From positions 1 through 64,000 of the forward strand of contig JANWIP010000022.1 in the NCBI GenBank assembly GCA_025449845.1: a DNA stretch of 64,000 bases, read 5' to 3'. This DNA comes from Solirubrobacteraceae bacterium (GTDB lineage Bacteria; Actinomycetota; Thermoleophilia; Solirubrobacterales; Solirubrobacteraceae). Below the pieces are notes generated by a model. The model was not told the DNA's origin and made no database searches. It worked only from the letters and a program-made list of their open reading frames with translations. Shown one piece after another: positions 56,912 to 64,000 of the stretch. Made by a program: the position numbers and the translations under genes. Positions within the stretch are counted from its first letter, which is position 1; every line of letters starts with the position of its first letter.

Positions 56912-58161
56912 GCGAGCAGGTCGTCGTAGTCGGCCGCGGCACCGTCCTCGTCGGTGGCAGCGATAGCAGCGAGGTGGCCGTTGCCGGCGAAGTGCCGCTG
57001 CGCGAAGGCGCCGTCGATCTCTCCGACCTGCGCCTCGGCGCCTGCATAGAGCAACTCGCTGGCCCGGTTCAGGAGCACCCCGGCACGCCCCTGCGAGACC
57101 GAGAGCAGAACGCCGGGCACGCCGAGCGTGAAAGGGCTGACCGGACTCGGGCCTGCATGCTCGTTGCGTACCGGCTCCATCCATACCTTCAGCAGCTCCT
57201 CGACCTGCTGATCACTCTGCAGGCCACGAAGGACGACGACTGCCGACGCATTGGCCGCGTTGGTGTCGAACGACGGCAGCCGGTTGGCCTGCCAGTCCTG
57301 CTCCAGGTTCTGCGCCGCGGCCGGGTGGAAAGTGAACGACATGTGCAGGCGTGAGGCGAACGGCTCGATCTCCAGCATGTCGCGGATGCGCCCGATCTCC
57401 CGCCGGCGCTTTGCTGCCGACAGGGCCCCCTTCTTGCCGAGATCCTCCAGCTGGTCGATCATCGAGAACACCTTCTCAATCCCGGCCGCCGCCAGAATGT
57501 ACAGCGCTCCGGTGAAATACTGAATGCCGTTGCGCAACCGCGAGGCGTCGGAGACCTCGGAGAGCAGTTCGGCAAGGCCGGCGTCGTTGTCGACGAACGC
57601 CTCCAGCACGTCCGAACGCAGCGCCTGGCCGCTCGGGGCGAGCTTCATCTGGCTCTCGGCGATCATGTCCCGCATCCCGTCCCTGTCGCCGCCCGCCTTG
57701 GCCAGTAGCTTCTGGCGGATAGCCGGCATGACCGCATCCGGGCCGGCGGCGAGGTTCTGCGTGGCGGCGAACAGTACCGGGTAGAGGCCGCTGCGGCTCT
57801 GCTCATTGAGCTCGGCGAACGTCGCCACGATCGGCTTGATCCGCTCGGGCTTGATCCCGAGGTTTCCCTGGACCGCAGCGCCGAAGTCACCGTTGATCGC
57901 ACGGACAGTGTTGCGCATCAGGGTTGTCTTGCCGAAACCGGTGTCCTCACCGGTCGGGCTCATCGACCACAGGAACCCCGTCTTGCGCCCGCCCTGCAGG
58001 CCGCCGCGGATCATCTTCAGGCGGAACTCGTGGGTCTCCACGGGGAAGACGAGGTCCGAGTAGCGCTCGGTCTCGGCGCCGGAGCTGATCCCCTCGGCTG
58101 GGAACGGGTTCTCATCGAGGCCGAAGGCCTCCTCCATGTGGGTGTAGGGATCGGTCGGCAT
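56908..58161 (-). CDS. AAA/P-loop ATPase of a three-gene operon
   Basis: A 417-residue protein. N-terminal FGLDENPFPAEGIS resembles the opening of ExeA/Orc-like ATPases. Walker A is GEDTGFGKTT (about 71-80), Walker B VFSMIDQLEDL (231-241, Asp236). A basic KKGALSAAKRRREIGRIRDML segment and a FHPAAAQNLEQDW sensor-like stretch follow. No helicase, protease or transposition domain is attached. It directly abuts the upstream gene (stop of that gene and start of this one share no gap) and overlaps the downstream nuclease gene by 4 nt. Role inferred: DNA-sensing or loading motor for the nuclease. Confidence 0.8.
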   Translation of the reverse strand: MPTDPYTHMEEAFGLDENPFPAEGISSGAETERYSDLVFPVETHEFRLKMIRGGLQGGRKTGFLWSMSPTGEDTGFGKTTLMRNTVRAINGDFGAAVQGNLGIKPERIKPIVATFAELNEQSRSGLYPVLFAATQNLAAGPDAVMPAIRQKLLAKAGGDRDGMRDMIAESQMKLAPSGQALRSDVLEAFVDNDAGLAELLSEVSDASRLRNGIQYFTGALYILAAAGIEKVFSMIDQLEDLGKKGALSAAKRRREIGRIRDMLEIEPFASRLHMSFTFHPAAAQNLEQDWQANRLPSFDTNAANASAVVVLRGLQSDQQVEELLKVWMEPVRNEHAGPSPVSPFTLGVPGVLLSVSQGRAGVLLNRASELLYAGAEAQVGEIDGAFAQRHFAGNGHLAAIAATDEDGAAADYDDLLA

Positions 58162-59349
58162 TTACTCCTCCTTTGGGGTGTGGGTGACCTGCATGACCAG
58201 CCGGCGGCCGCCGCGGTAGCGAAAAGCCGGCTCGGAGTCCGGCAACCGGATGGTTGAACCGACGTAGACGGCGGCCTGAACCGAGATCTCGGGGAACGCG
58301 CCGTCGACGAGATCGGCGAGGACGCGGTTGACAAGCGCGCGCGTGACCCCGACCGCGTGGGCGGCGTGCGCGCGCACGCGGTGCACGGCGATGAACGGCG
58401 TCTCCATGTGGCTCGAGTCCTCGGCGGCCAGCGCAACATAGGCCTCGACGATCGCCCGCGCAACCGTCCCACCCAAGGCGGCGCGTCCGCGTCGGGTGGC
58501 GACCATCCGTCCGGCGTCGTCTACGGCGAGATCCGAGCAGCCCCATAGCACGGTTGTCTGCGGGAAACCAGGCACATAGCGGCTCTGGTCGTATACAAGC
58601 AGAGCCGAGCCCCAGCGCAGCAGCGCCTTAATGGTGGCTGAGTCAAATACCAGCCCGCGGGCGGCGAACCCGGCGACGGCAAACCCATCGCTCAGCGCCT
58701 CGGCTAGCTCCTTGGCCGTCGGCTTCTCCTCGCGGCGCCTGAAGCGGTCGAGCGCCTTCTCGATCTCGCGCCGTACGAACTCAACGGTTGGGTCGCCGGC
58801 GATACGCTCGACGCCCCACGTCGCCCAGTCGGCGACCTTGCGCCCCTGGCGGCGGCTCTCAGTGACTTCGCCCTCCGAGACGACCGGGTAGGCGATCACG
58901 CTATCGGCTAGCGCTTCTAGCAGGGTGCGGAAGTACGGGTGGGCCTCGATGATCGCAGCGGTAACCACGTCGACGAAGCCGGCCTGGCTCGTCGCAGCGA
59001 GCCGGGCGAGTTCGCGGCCGCGGCCGGTGATCGTGTAGTGCTGTTCGCGGTAGCGGTCGACGAACTTTCGCTCCGAAGGGAGCTGGGCGACCTCGATCGC
59101 ACCCCAGCGCATGAGCTCCTGGAGGCAGTCGCGGGTGGGCGCCCAGTTGCGCTCGCTGTCGGAGACCCGAGAGGCAGTCAGACGGCCACGCCCCTCGCGC
59201 TCAAGCCGGCGCTGGGTCTCCAGGTAGCGCAGGCGGCAATCCTCGAAGGTGTCGAGTCCCTTATCCAGACCGACCAGCTGGTCGCGCGCGTGGTCGACCA
59301 CCTGGTGCAGCCGGGGGATCGTGTCCTTCTCGGCAGGTTGAGTAGTCAT
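58162..59349 (-). CDS. Winged-helix protein of a three-gene operon
   Basis: A 395-residue protein of no family I recognise. Residues about 50-135 read as a winged helix (RDCLQELMRWGAIEVAQLPSERKFVDRYREQHYTITGRGRELARLA). The middle has AKELAEALSDGFAVAGFAARGLVFD, and a second possible DNA-binding unit, VGVTRALVNRVLADLVDGAF, lies near residue 345. The ATG at 59349 follows a -10-like TAGAAT by 8 nt, suggesting a leaderless first gene. ATPase and nuclease follow without gaps, so this is the lead gene and the likely DNA-recognition subunit. Confidence 0.75.
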   Translation of the reverse strand: MTTQPAEKDTIPRLHQVVDHARDQLVGLDKGLDTFEDCRLRYLETQRRLEREGRGRLTASRVSDSERNWAPTRDCLQELMRWGAIEVAQLPSERKFVDRYREQHYTITGRGRELARLAATSQAGFVDVVTAAIIEAHPYFRTLLEALADSVIAYPVVSEGEVTESRRQGRKVADWATWGVERIAGDPTVEFVRREIEKALDRFRRREEKPTAKELAEALSDGFAVAGFAARGLVFDSATIKALLRWGSALLVYDQSRYVPGFPQTTVLWGCSDLAVDDAGRMVATRRGRAALGGTVARAIVEAYVALAAEDSSHMETPFIAVHRVRAHAAHAVGVTRALVNRVLADLVDGAFPEISVQAAVYVGSTIRLPDSEPAFRYRGGRRLVMQVTHTPKEE

Positions 59350-59357
59350 GGCCGGAC

Positions 59358-59363
59358 ATTCTA
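59358..59363 (-). promoter_or_regulatory. -10 element of the three-gene operon
   Basis: TAGAAT on the minus strand ends 8 nt before the ATG at 59349, so the transcript would start at the ATG. The -35 region is weak. The rest of 59364-59611 shows nothing further. Confidence 0.5.
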
Positions 59364-59611
59364 CACGATCATCAAACGTACTCAGAACTGCCGCAACAGA
59401 TGTGGGAGCGTTCTCATCCCACGTCCGCGACCCGGAGCCGCGCTGGCGATCACCACTGCGGTTAAGTCGCCGTGGAGGACCGGCGCACTGAACGCCTCGC
59501 GACGGCCAGCGCGTACGGCGGACGTCCCATTCGTCGCATTTGCGCAGACAGGCGCAGACGGTCAGCGCCCTAGCCGTACTCCCTCGCGCCACCGGCGCCA
59601 GGGAGATCCGG

Positions 59612-60388
59612 TCAAGCGGTAGGCGCCGGTTGCATCACCGTGAAGGAGGCTCCCTGGGGGTCAATCAGACCGGCGAAGCGTCCGATCGGCATGTCCATCG
59701 GCTCATTCGTGACGGTTGCCCCAAGCGAACGGGCCTTCGCGACAATGCCGTCACAGTCGGCTACCGCGAAACACACGCCCCAGTGCGGCGGGATCTCGGC
59801 GGGGAAGTAGTCGTCGGTCATCTGCATCATGCCCCCGACCTGTTTCCCGCCGAGCTCCCAAACCGTGTACGTCTTCGGTGCGCCCTCGAACGCGGGGGGA
59901 CGTCCCTCCCAACCAAAGACGGCCGGGTAGAACACCTTGTCCGTGTCGGCGTCACGGGTGAGCACCTCGTTCCAGCAGAGCGAGTTGGGCTCGTTGACAA
60001 GATCCGCGCCGGTGAAGGTCTTCGGCTGCCAGACGCCAAACACGGCACCAGTGGGATCGGCGAACAGCGCCATCCGTCCGATGTCGGTCACATCCATGGG
60101 CTCAACCACTACGCCGCCACCGGCAGCCTTGACCTTGGCCGCGGTCTCATCGGCGTCAGCGACGCTTATATAGGTAGCCCACGCGGTGGGCTGACCCTCC
60201 TGCATGTGGCCCATCAGGCCAGCGATGTTCTTGTCGCCCTGTTGGAACATGCGATATCCGCCGGTCTCCTCGCCGCCGGGCTCGGTCGCGCTCCAGCCCA
60301 TGAGCTGGTCATAGAACTCCGCGGCGGCGTCGGTGTCAGGTGAAGATAGTTCCACCCAGGACGGGGTGCCAGGTGCGTACTCGGGCAT
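59612..60388 (-). CDS. Tandem glyoxalase/VOC-domain protein
   Basis: A 258-residue protein with two VOC domains: residues about 8-125 (TPSWVELSSPDTDAAAEFYDQLMGW ... DPTGAVFGVWQP) and 135-255 (NSLCWNEVLTRDADTDKVFYPAVFGW ... DPQGASFTVMQP). The layout matches actinobacterial two-domain proteins such as mycobacterial CFP30B-like antigens, whose enzymatic activity is uncertain. GGAGAACC precedes the ATG at 60388. It is a single gene downstream of nothing recognisable; the PDE tail ends on the other side. Confidence 0.9.
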   Translation of the reverse strand: MPEYAPGTPSWVELSSPDTDAAAEFYDQLMGWSATEPGGEETGGYRMFQQGDKNIAGLMGHMQEGQPTAWATYISVADADETAAKVKAAGGGVVVEPMDVTDIGRMALFADPTGAVFGVWQPKTFTGADLVNEPNSLCWNEVLTRDADTDKVFYPAVFGWEGRPPAFEGAPKTYTVWELGGKQVGGMMQMTDDYFPAEIPPHWGVCFAVADCDGIVAKARSLGATVTNEPMDMPIGRFAGLIDPQGASFTVMQPAPTA

Positions 60389-60531
60389 GGTTCTCCTTTC
60401 GCGAACGGGACGAGACTTCACACTAGCGCGGACGGGACTTCACAGCAGAGTGGCAAATCGGTGCCTGGAATGCACGTCTTTCTCGAGCAACTCGCCGGGC
60501 GCCCAGTGCTGGAGGGCGCCGGCGGTGATGA

Positions 60532-60675
60532 TCAGTGGCGAGCGATCCCGGGAAGCACCTGTGTGCCTTCGATCTGGACCGCTTGGAGCGCCTCTGGATC
60601 CAGCCCGAGCAGGTCGAGGATCGTCGGCGCGATCTCGTCGGCGACCCGGTCGTCACAGGTGCCTCGGCGGCCGTG
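60532..60675 (-). pseudogene. C-terminal fragment of an alkaline-phosphatase-superfamily phosphodiesterase
   Basis: The minus strand encodes HGRRGTCDDRVADEIAPTILDLLGLDPEALQAVQIEGTQVLPGI and a stop. ADEIAPTILDLLGLD followed by a G-LP-I ending is the usual tail of type I phosphodiesterase/sulfatase-like AlkP enzymes. Nothing upstream continues the fold, so the first several hundred residues are missing. Flanking sequence 60389-60531 and 60676-60911 shows no gene. Confidence 0.6.
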
Positions 60676-60911
60676 CTGGCTGCCGACGTGATCGCGGCGA
60701 TCAGCGACTGAACACCGGCCACCGATCCATCGGCGCCGCCGGACGCGTGGGTTCAGCCGGTCGTCAGCTGGGGTCTGCCAGATCCGCCCACTACAGCGCC
60801 CGGAAACCATGCAAACAAGCGGCTTTCGGCTCGGGGCAAGGCACGCCACAAACATGGTTACTGCCGCTTACTGCCCAAATTGAGACGGTCACCAGCGGCG
60901 CCTCGCGCAAG

Positions 60912-60940
60912 AAAAAACCCCCGATTTCCGGGGGTTTTTT
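60912..60940. terminator. Bidirectional intrinsic terminator
   Basis: A6, then CCCCCG-ATTTC-CGGGGG, then T6. A six-pair G/C stem with a five-base loop and T-tracts on both strands; it directly follows the tRNA half on the minus strand and would have ended the intact tRNA transcript. Confidence 0.88.
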
Positions 60941-60942
60941 GA

Positions 60943-60984
60943 TCGGGGCGCCGAGATTCGAACTCGGGACCTCACCGACCCGAA
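60943..60984 (-). tRNA. 3' half of tRNA-Pro(CGG), attachment-site remnant
   Basis: Minus strand: anticodon loop TTCGGGT (anticodon CGG), 3' stem CGGTG, variable AGGTC, T stem/loop CCGAG-TTCGAAT-CTCGG, acceptor strand CGCCCCG, discriminator A: 42 nt with canonical element lengths. The sequence 5' of the loop (AGCGA) cannot pair with CGGTG and no CGGGGCG acceptor partner lies upstream, so only the 3' half exists. Breaks in the anticodon loop are typical of tyrosine-integrase sites in tRNA genes. Confidence 0.8.
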
Positions 60985-61310
60985 TCGCTAGTCCCGGTAG
61001 CCTGATTCCCATGAAATGCCTGCAAAAGCGCGGGTTCTGGCTACGCATGTCAACTCCAGCTGGTTCGATATTGCCTTCGATATGAACGGATTTGGGCAGT
61101 GAGAGGACCATCACTGCCAAAACTCCTCGGACTGGGTCTCGGCGACCGTCGGACCTCGCAGCCTCTCCTTATAGCAGCGGGCTCGGCACCCGTTCGGCGA
61201 CCTCCGTGTGGCGGCCGATGATCGTAGCGCCGGAGGGTGCCGCGGCCCGGGGCGTCTGAGCCCGCGAGCGACGCGACGCAAGGCACCGGCCGGGCGGATG
61301 TGGTCCCGGC
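60985..61310. other. Gene-free interval after the tRNA half
   Basis: No frame here has a start, ribosome site and protein-like sequence. A minus-strand tail reading KERLRGPTVAETQSEEFWQ ends near 61111 but has no credible upstream part. If the tRNA half marks a displaced chromosomal end, this is the first DNA inside the integrated element. Confidence 0.5.
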
Positions 61311-61925
61311 GTGCTTCGGGTCTACCACCGCGAATACGCAGGACGTCCGATCCGGGCGCTGTGGACACTCGAGGAGATCGGGGTGCCCTACGAGCTGACG
61401 CTTATGAGCTGGGAGGAAGGCAGCGGGGAGGAGCACCGCGCGCGCCATCCACTCGGCCGCGTGCCCGTGCTCGAGGACGACGAGGGCTACGTGTTCGAGT
61501 CTACGGCCATCTGCCTGCACCTCGCCGACCTGCACCCGCAGGCCGAGCTGTTGCCGCTGCCGGGCACGCATGAGAGGGCGCTCGCCTATCAGTGGTCGTG
61601 CTTCGCGCCCGCCGAGCTCGAGCCGCCGCTCATCGAGGCCGCGATCTTCCGCGAAAGCGACCCAGATCGCGCCGCCAAGGCACGGGGGCGCTTCGTCGCG
61701 GCCGCAGGCGCCATGGCGGACGCGCTCGCGGACAGCGAGTACCTCGTTGGCGGCCGGTTCGGCGTAGCGGACATCCTCATCGCCACCGCCCTGTCCATCC
61801 CAGAGAGGGCGGGCTTCCCCGAGGATGTCTCGCAGGACCTCAAAGCATATGTCGCGCGGCTCAAGGAGCGTCCGGCATACCAGCGCGCCAGAGAGCGCGA
61901 AGCTGGGGCGACGACAGCGCGCTGA
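61311..61925 (+). CDS. Glutathione-S-transferase-like protein
   Basis: A 204-residue protein starting at GTG: N-terminal thioredoxin-like half (MLRVYHREYAGRPIRALWTLEEIGVPYELTLM, GRVPVLEDDEGYVFESTAICLHLADLHP with the cis-Pro and ES thiol-binding pair) and all-helical C-terminal half (GRFGVADILIATALSIPER, the N-capping-box region). The presumed substrate is a thiol such as glutathione or another; actinobacteria often lack glutathione, so it may have been acquired. No strong ribosome site precedes the start. Confidence 0.9.
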   Translation: MLRVYHREYAGRPIRALWTLEEIGVPYELTLMSWEEGSGEEHRARHPLGRVPVLEDDEGYVFESTAICLHLADLHPQAELLPLPGTHERALAYQWSCFAPAELEPPLIEAAIFRESDPDRAAKARGRFVAAAGAMADALADSEYLVGGRFGVADILIATALSIPERAGFPEDVSQDLKAYVARLKERPAYQRAREREAGATTAR

Positions 61926-62160
61926 GGGCTGCCCCCGACCCTGGATGGGGTCGTGGTCCAAACTCCGAGAACCTATGAGGTCCCCTTTTGTCGATGCCGG
62001 GCACGACGACGCGCTGTTCGCCCCCGCATCGCGGGCGAATGCAGCAGCAGACGACGATCTGACCGTGCTCTCGCAAATCGTCCCTTGCGGCAGTCACGTA
62101 CGGTCGTTGGACGCTCCCGCTTCGATGGCGATCCAGGCGTGTGGCTGTCAGCATCGACGC
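61926..62160. other. Gene-free interval
   Basis: Between the GST stop and repeat copy R1 no supported gene is seen on either strand. Frames that span it read antisense through neighbours and lack codon bias. Confidence 0.5.
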
Positions 62161-62228
62161 CTGCCAGGTCTGGGCGTACTGACCACAATTTATGCGTCAG
62201 TTTTCCGGAGCTGCGCATACCGCGCTGA
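62161..62228 (-). repeat. Dispersed repeat copy R1
   Basis: About 68 bp. The minus strand begins TCAGCGCGGTATGCGCAGCT and ends TACGCCCAGACCTGGCAG. It aligns over its full length with R2 (about three quarters identical) and over the last 18 bp with R3. It lies 87 nt before the start of the following ORF. Confidence 0.7.
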
Positions 62229-62314
62229 AGGCGGGCGGGAGTCCATATGCGCGAGAGCACCTGCGCGAGCGCGGGGCTGCCTTGCGTCGCCGTACCGTAG
62301 AAGTACGCAGAGGC

Positions 62315-62548
62315 ATGTTCAAACTGCTTACGGAGATTCTGGAAGAGCTTCTCGGTGACGTCGCAGAAGAGGCCTTGGAGCGGGTCCAGAAGACCGTTAT
62401 GTGGGTCCTTTTCTTGATCTCCGAGGGCGGCGCGATAGCCGGAGTTGCCGGACTCTTCGGCCTCGGAACCGTGGGGCGGGTGCTGTGCGGGCTCGGGGCG
62501 GTGTGGCTTCCGATCGACTTCAAGGTCAATCCCTGGTATCGCGACTAG
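62315..62548 (+). CDS. Small membrane protein of unknown function
   Basis: 77 residues: an amphipathic acidic N-terminus (MFKLLTEILEELLGDVAEEALERVQKT) followed by one or two membrane-spanning stretches (MWVLFLISEGGAIAGVAGLFGLGTVGRVLCGLGAVWL) and a short tail. Longer in-frame starts exist upstream; the ATG at 62315 is taken because similarity to protein-like composition begins there, but its ribosome site is weak (AGAGG immediately adjacent). Confidence 0.5.
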   Translation: MFKLLTEILEELLGDVAEEALERVQKTVMWVLFLISEGGAIAGVAGLFGLGTVGRVLCGLGAVWLPIDFKVNPWYRD

Positions 62549-62672
62549 TAGCTCCGGGCCCCGGCGCTCGTGAGTTGTCTCGGCTGCTGCCAGCATGCGC
62601 GTCGCACCCGCCCGACGCCGCCTCACCTTGCGTGTGTGGGGGCGGCGGGTTGCGGCGTGCGCCGCTGGGTCC

Positions 62673-62736
62673 CTGCCAGCCCTGGGCGTATCGACTAATT
62701 GTTGCCAACTGACCGAAGCTGCGGATCCCGCGCTGA
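62673..62736 (-). repeat. Dispersed repeat copy R2
   Basis: About 64 bp. The minus strand runs from TCAGCGCGGGATCCGCAGCT to TACGCCCAGGGCTGGCAG, colinear with R1. It lies 125 nt after one small ORF and 108 nt before the next. Confidence 0.7.
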
Positions 62737-62843
62737 GCCCCCCTCCCGGCGCTCGGTAAGCCGCAAGCGCGCTGGCACACTTCTTCCCGAGGGACGGAAC
62801 TACTAGCAATCGTCCGTCGCCCTCGTCAGCTACGCTGTGCGGG

Positions 62844-63464
62844 ATGCTGGGCCGTAGAGCGGCATGGTTTGTTCTCGTACCACTTTGGGCGGTGCTGTTT
62901 CTTACGCTTGCTGGTACCGCACTAGCTGCGACTGGGGTGGTTGCCACCAGCGCTGCCGACGATGCGATTACGGGTGGGGCCGCGCTGGGGGCTGGACTGA
63001 TCGGCGGTGGGTTCGCACTGTTCGGAAACCGGCAGGCGAACAGTGCCGCGAAGCGACGGGACGAAGACGCCCGGCTGTCCAAAGTGCGTCAGGAAGCAGC
63101 TGAGGACATCACGCACATGGTCGATCTCGGCGCCAAACTAGAGGGGGCCTTGGCCGAACTACTTGCGACGCTTGGTCAGGACACCGAACAACGCCAGAAG
63201 GTGATAGACGCCACCTCGAAGGTGGACGCCCGCCTCGACTTCATATGGGACGACGATCTGCGAAAGCACATGCGCGCGTTCTCGGCACGCGCGCGCGAAG
63301 CCGCGGCCGCCGCGGGCGGCGAGATGCGCGAGAGGGCGATTAAGGCCAGCGAGGAGTGGCGGCAGGCGAAGGACCGGGCGGGCGTCGTGTGGCGGCAGCT
63401 GACTCGGGCAGTGATCGACGCGCAGGAGCTGCTTCCCGACGGCGAGGACCAACAAGCCGCCTAG
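62844..63464 (+). CDS. Membrane-anchored coiled-coil protein of unknown function
   Basis: 206 residues: two hydrophobic segments (residues about 5-30 and 42-62, the second Gly-rich: GGAALGAGLIGGGFALFGN) followed by a long helical, charged cytoplasmic domain (NSAAKRRDEDARLSKVRQEAAEDITHMVDLGAKLEGALAELL ...). No family recognised. An accessory-gene character is suggested by composition and location. Confidence 0.65.
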   Translation: MLGRRAAWFVLVPLWAVLFLTLAGTALAATGVVATSAADDAITGGAALGAGLIGGGFALFGNRQANSAAKRRDEDARLSKVRQEAAEDITHMVDLGAKLEGALAELLATLGQDTEQRQKVIDATSKVDARLDFIWDDDLRKHMRAFSARAREAAAAAGGEMRERAIKASEEWRQAKDRAGVVWRQLTRAVIDAQELLPDGEDQQAA

Positions 63465-63482
63465 CGAGGCCCTGTCGCGGCT

Positions 63483-63500
63483 CTGCCAGCCCTGGGCGTA
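63483..63500 (-). repeat. Dispersed repeat copy R3 (short)
   Basis: The 18-bp core TACGCCCAGGGCTGGCAG, identical to the end of R2, lies 19 nt after the coiled-coil ORF and about 200 nt before the next ORF. Confidence 0.7.
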
Positions 63501-63696
63501 GCAGGGGTACAGCTCCAGCCTGTCCAAGCGCGTTCCTGCTCGAAACCCCCTGCTTGCGTTTCGCGCGGCATGCGAGCGTCTCCGGAGGCGCCCAGCTCAC
63601 TATTGCTCTGGGACGAACTACAGCAACCTGCCAGGGCTCTCGCCTCGGTCATGTATTTGGGCGTCCGAGGATGCGAGGCAGGCTGTCCTTTATCCT

Positions 63697-64000
63697 ATGA
63701 CAGTGGTCAAGCTAACCGCATTCGTCCTGTTGCTGGTGTTGGCGCCATCTGCCGGGGCGAGCATGGACCTCGCCGCGCGGAGAAGCGTGACGCCGACGGA
63801 CATCGCCGTGACCCGCTCGTACTTGCGCGCTCGGCATCATTACGAACGGGCGGTCAAGGACGATGGGCTCGCCGACGCAGTCGCCGTTCACGATCTCGTC
63901 GCTCGCGTTAGTAGCCAGTGTCCGAATGTGCTCGCGGGTGCGCCGTCGAACAAGGCAACCGAAGAAATCACGCGCGAGGCTGATCTAGAGGTGAGCCATG
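63697..64000 (+). CDS. Secreted protein of unknown function (3' end outside window)
   Basis: The open frame begins MTVVKLTAFVLLLVLAPSAGAS, a clear signal peptide, followed by helical sequence (SVTPTDIAVTRSYLRARHHYERAVKDDGLADAVAVHDLVARVSSQCPN). It continues beyond the right edge after 101 codons. A single cysteine is seen so far. No family recognised. Confidence 0.65.
   Translation, partial: MTVVKLTAFVLLLVLAPSAGASMDLAARRSVTPTDIAVTRSYLRARHHYERAVKDDGLADAVAVHDLVARVSSQCPNVLAGAPSNKATEEITREADLEVSH

Noticed and set aside
60943-61030. Complete tRNA gene
   Set aside because: Only anticodon loop to 3' end is present; the 5' neighbour does not pair with the anticodon stem and no acceptor partner lies within 100 nt.
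61111-61180. C-terminal protein tail KERLRGPTVAETQSEEFWQ on the minus strand
   Set aside because: It has a protein-like ending but no upstream domain or start; too short to call.
61973-63082. Minus-strand frame of 369 codons across the right-end ORFs
   Set aside because: It runs through repeats R1 and R2 and antisense to two plausible plus-strand ORFs; composition is not protein-like.
62161-63500. Integron attC sites
   Set aside because: The repeats recall an attC array, but the conserved end boxes are not clear and no integrase is seen. Kept only as an unexplained repeat array.

Overview
The window is high-GC, gene-dense DNA with actinobacterial gene content. A SigB/SigF-type partner-switching module, a SARP-type regulator, an LmbU-type antibiotic-cluster regulator and secreted proteins of a Thermoleophilia/Solirubrobacterales flavour point to Actinomycetota. 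Thermoleophilia is my best guess, by resemblance only. No rRNA, CRISPR array or complete tRNA is present.

Layout. (1) 1-15468, minus strand: one uninterrupted modular type I polyketide synthase frame, running off the left edge: loading AT-ACP, module 1 KS-AT-DH-ER-KR-ACP, module 2 KS-AT-DH-KR-ACP, module 3 KS-AT(partial). The three readable ATs carry the YASH motif of methylmalonyl/propionyl-type enzymes. Upstream lie two secreted proteins and an LmbU/NovE-family regulator (to 17567). (2) 17.6-22.8 kb: an operator-rich intergenic region, the biotin genes bioB-bioF-bioD and convergent bioA, and a rubredoxin. (3) 22.8-28.7 kb: Nudix hydrolase, GH15 glucoamylase/trehalase, metallo-beta-lactamase-fold hydrolase, membrane diguanylate cyclase, IclR regulator. 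(4) 28.8-35.4 kb: general-stress partner-switching set (MEDS-HATPase, sigma factor, RsbW-like kinase, SpoIIE-type phosphatase, STAS antagonist) interrupted by an MFS transporter. (5) 35.4-46.6 kb: LigD (PE-LIG-POL order), flippase-like membrane protein, SDR, YjbR protein, FAD oxidoreductase, TetR with three operator copies facing a DUF2339 membrane protein, dienelactone hydrolase, PIG-L deacetylase. (6) 46.5-53.6 kb: a 1403-residue SARP/BTAD-cyclase-ATPase-TPR regulator, an internally deleted methyltransferase and an alpha/beta-hydrolase-glycosyltransferase fusion. (7) 53.6-60.9 kb: a decay-prone stretch with a methyltransferase pseudogene carrying three lesions, vapBC, a small ABM-like protein, a frameshifted STAS-like gene, a compact three-gene operon (winged-helix protein, AAA ATPase, PD-(D/E)XK nuclease), a VOC protein and a phosphodiesterase tail. 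(8) 60.94 kb to the right edge: a canonical 3' half of tRNA-Pro(CGG), the signature of an integration site, then a GST-like gene and three small membrane/secreted ORFs, each preceded by a copy of a dispersed repeat.

Two patterns cross the window. In-frame tandem repeats of 18, 21 and 33 bp occur in linkers and termini of unrelated proteins (PKS, DUF2339, SARP, hydrolase-GT), and short direct repeats also occur between genes. Lesions cluster between 50.9 and 60.7 kb, next to the tRNA half. The best candidate for an undescribed system is the winged-helix/AAA/nuclease operon at 56126-59349. The AT-linker composition break at the left edge of the PKS and the repeat-ORF array at the right edge come next.
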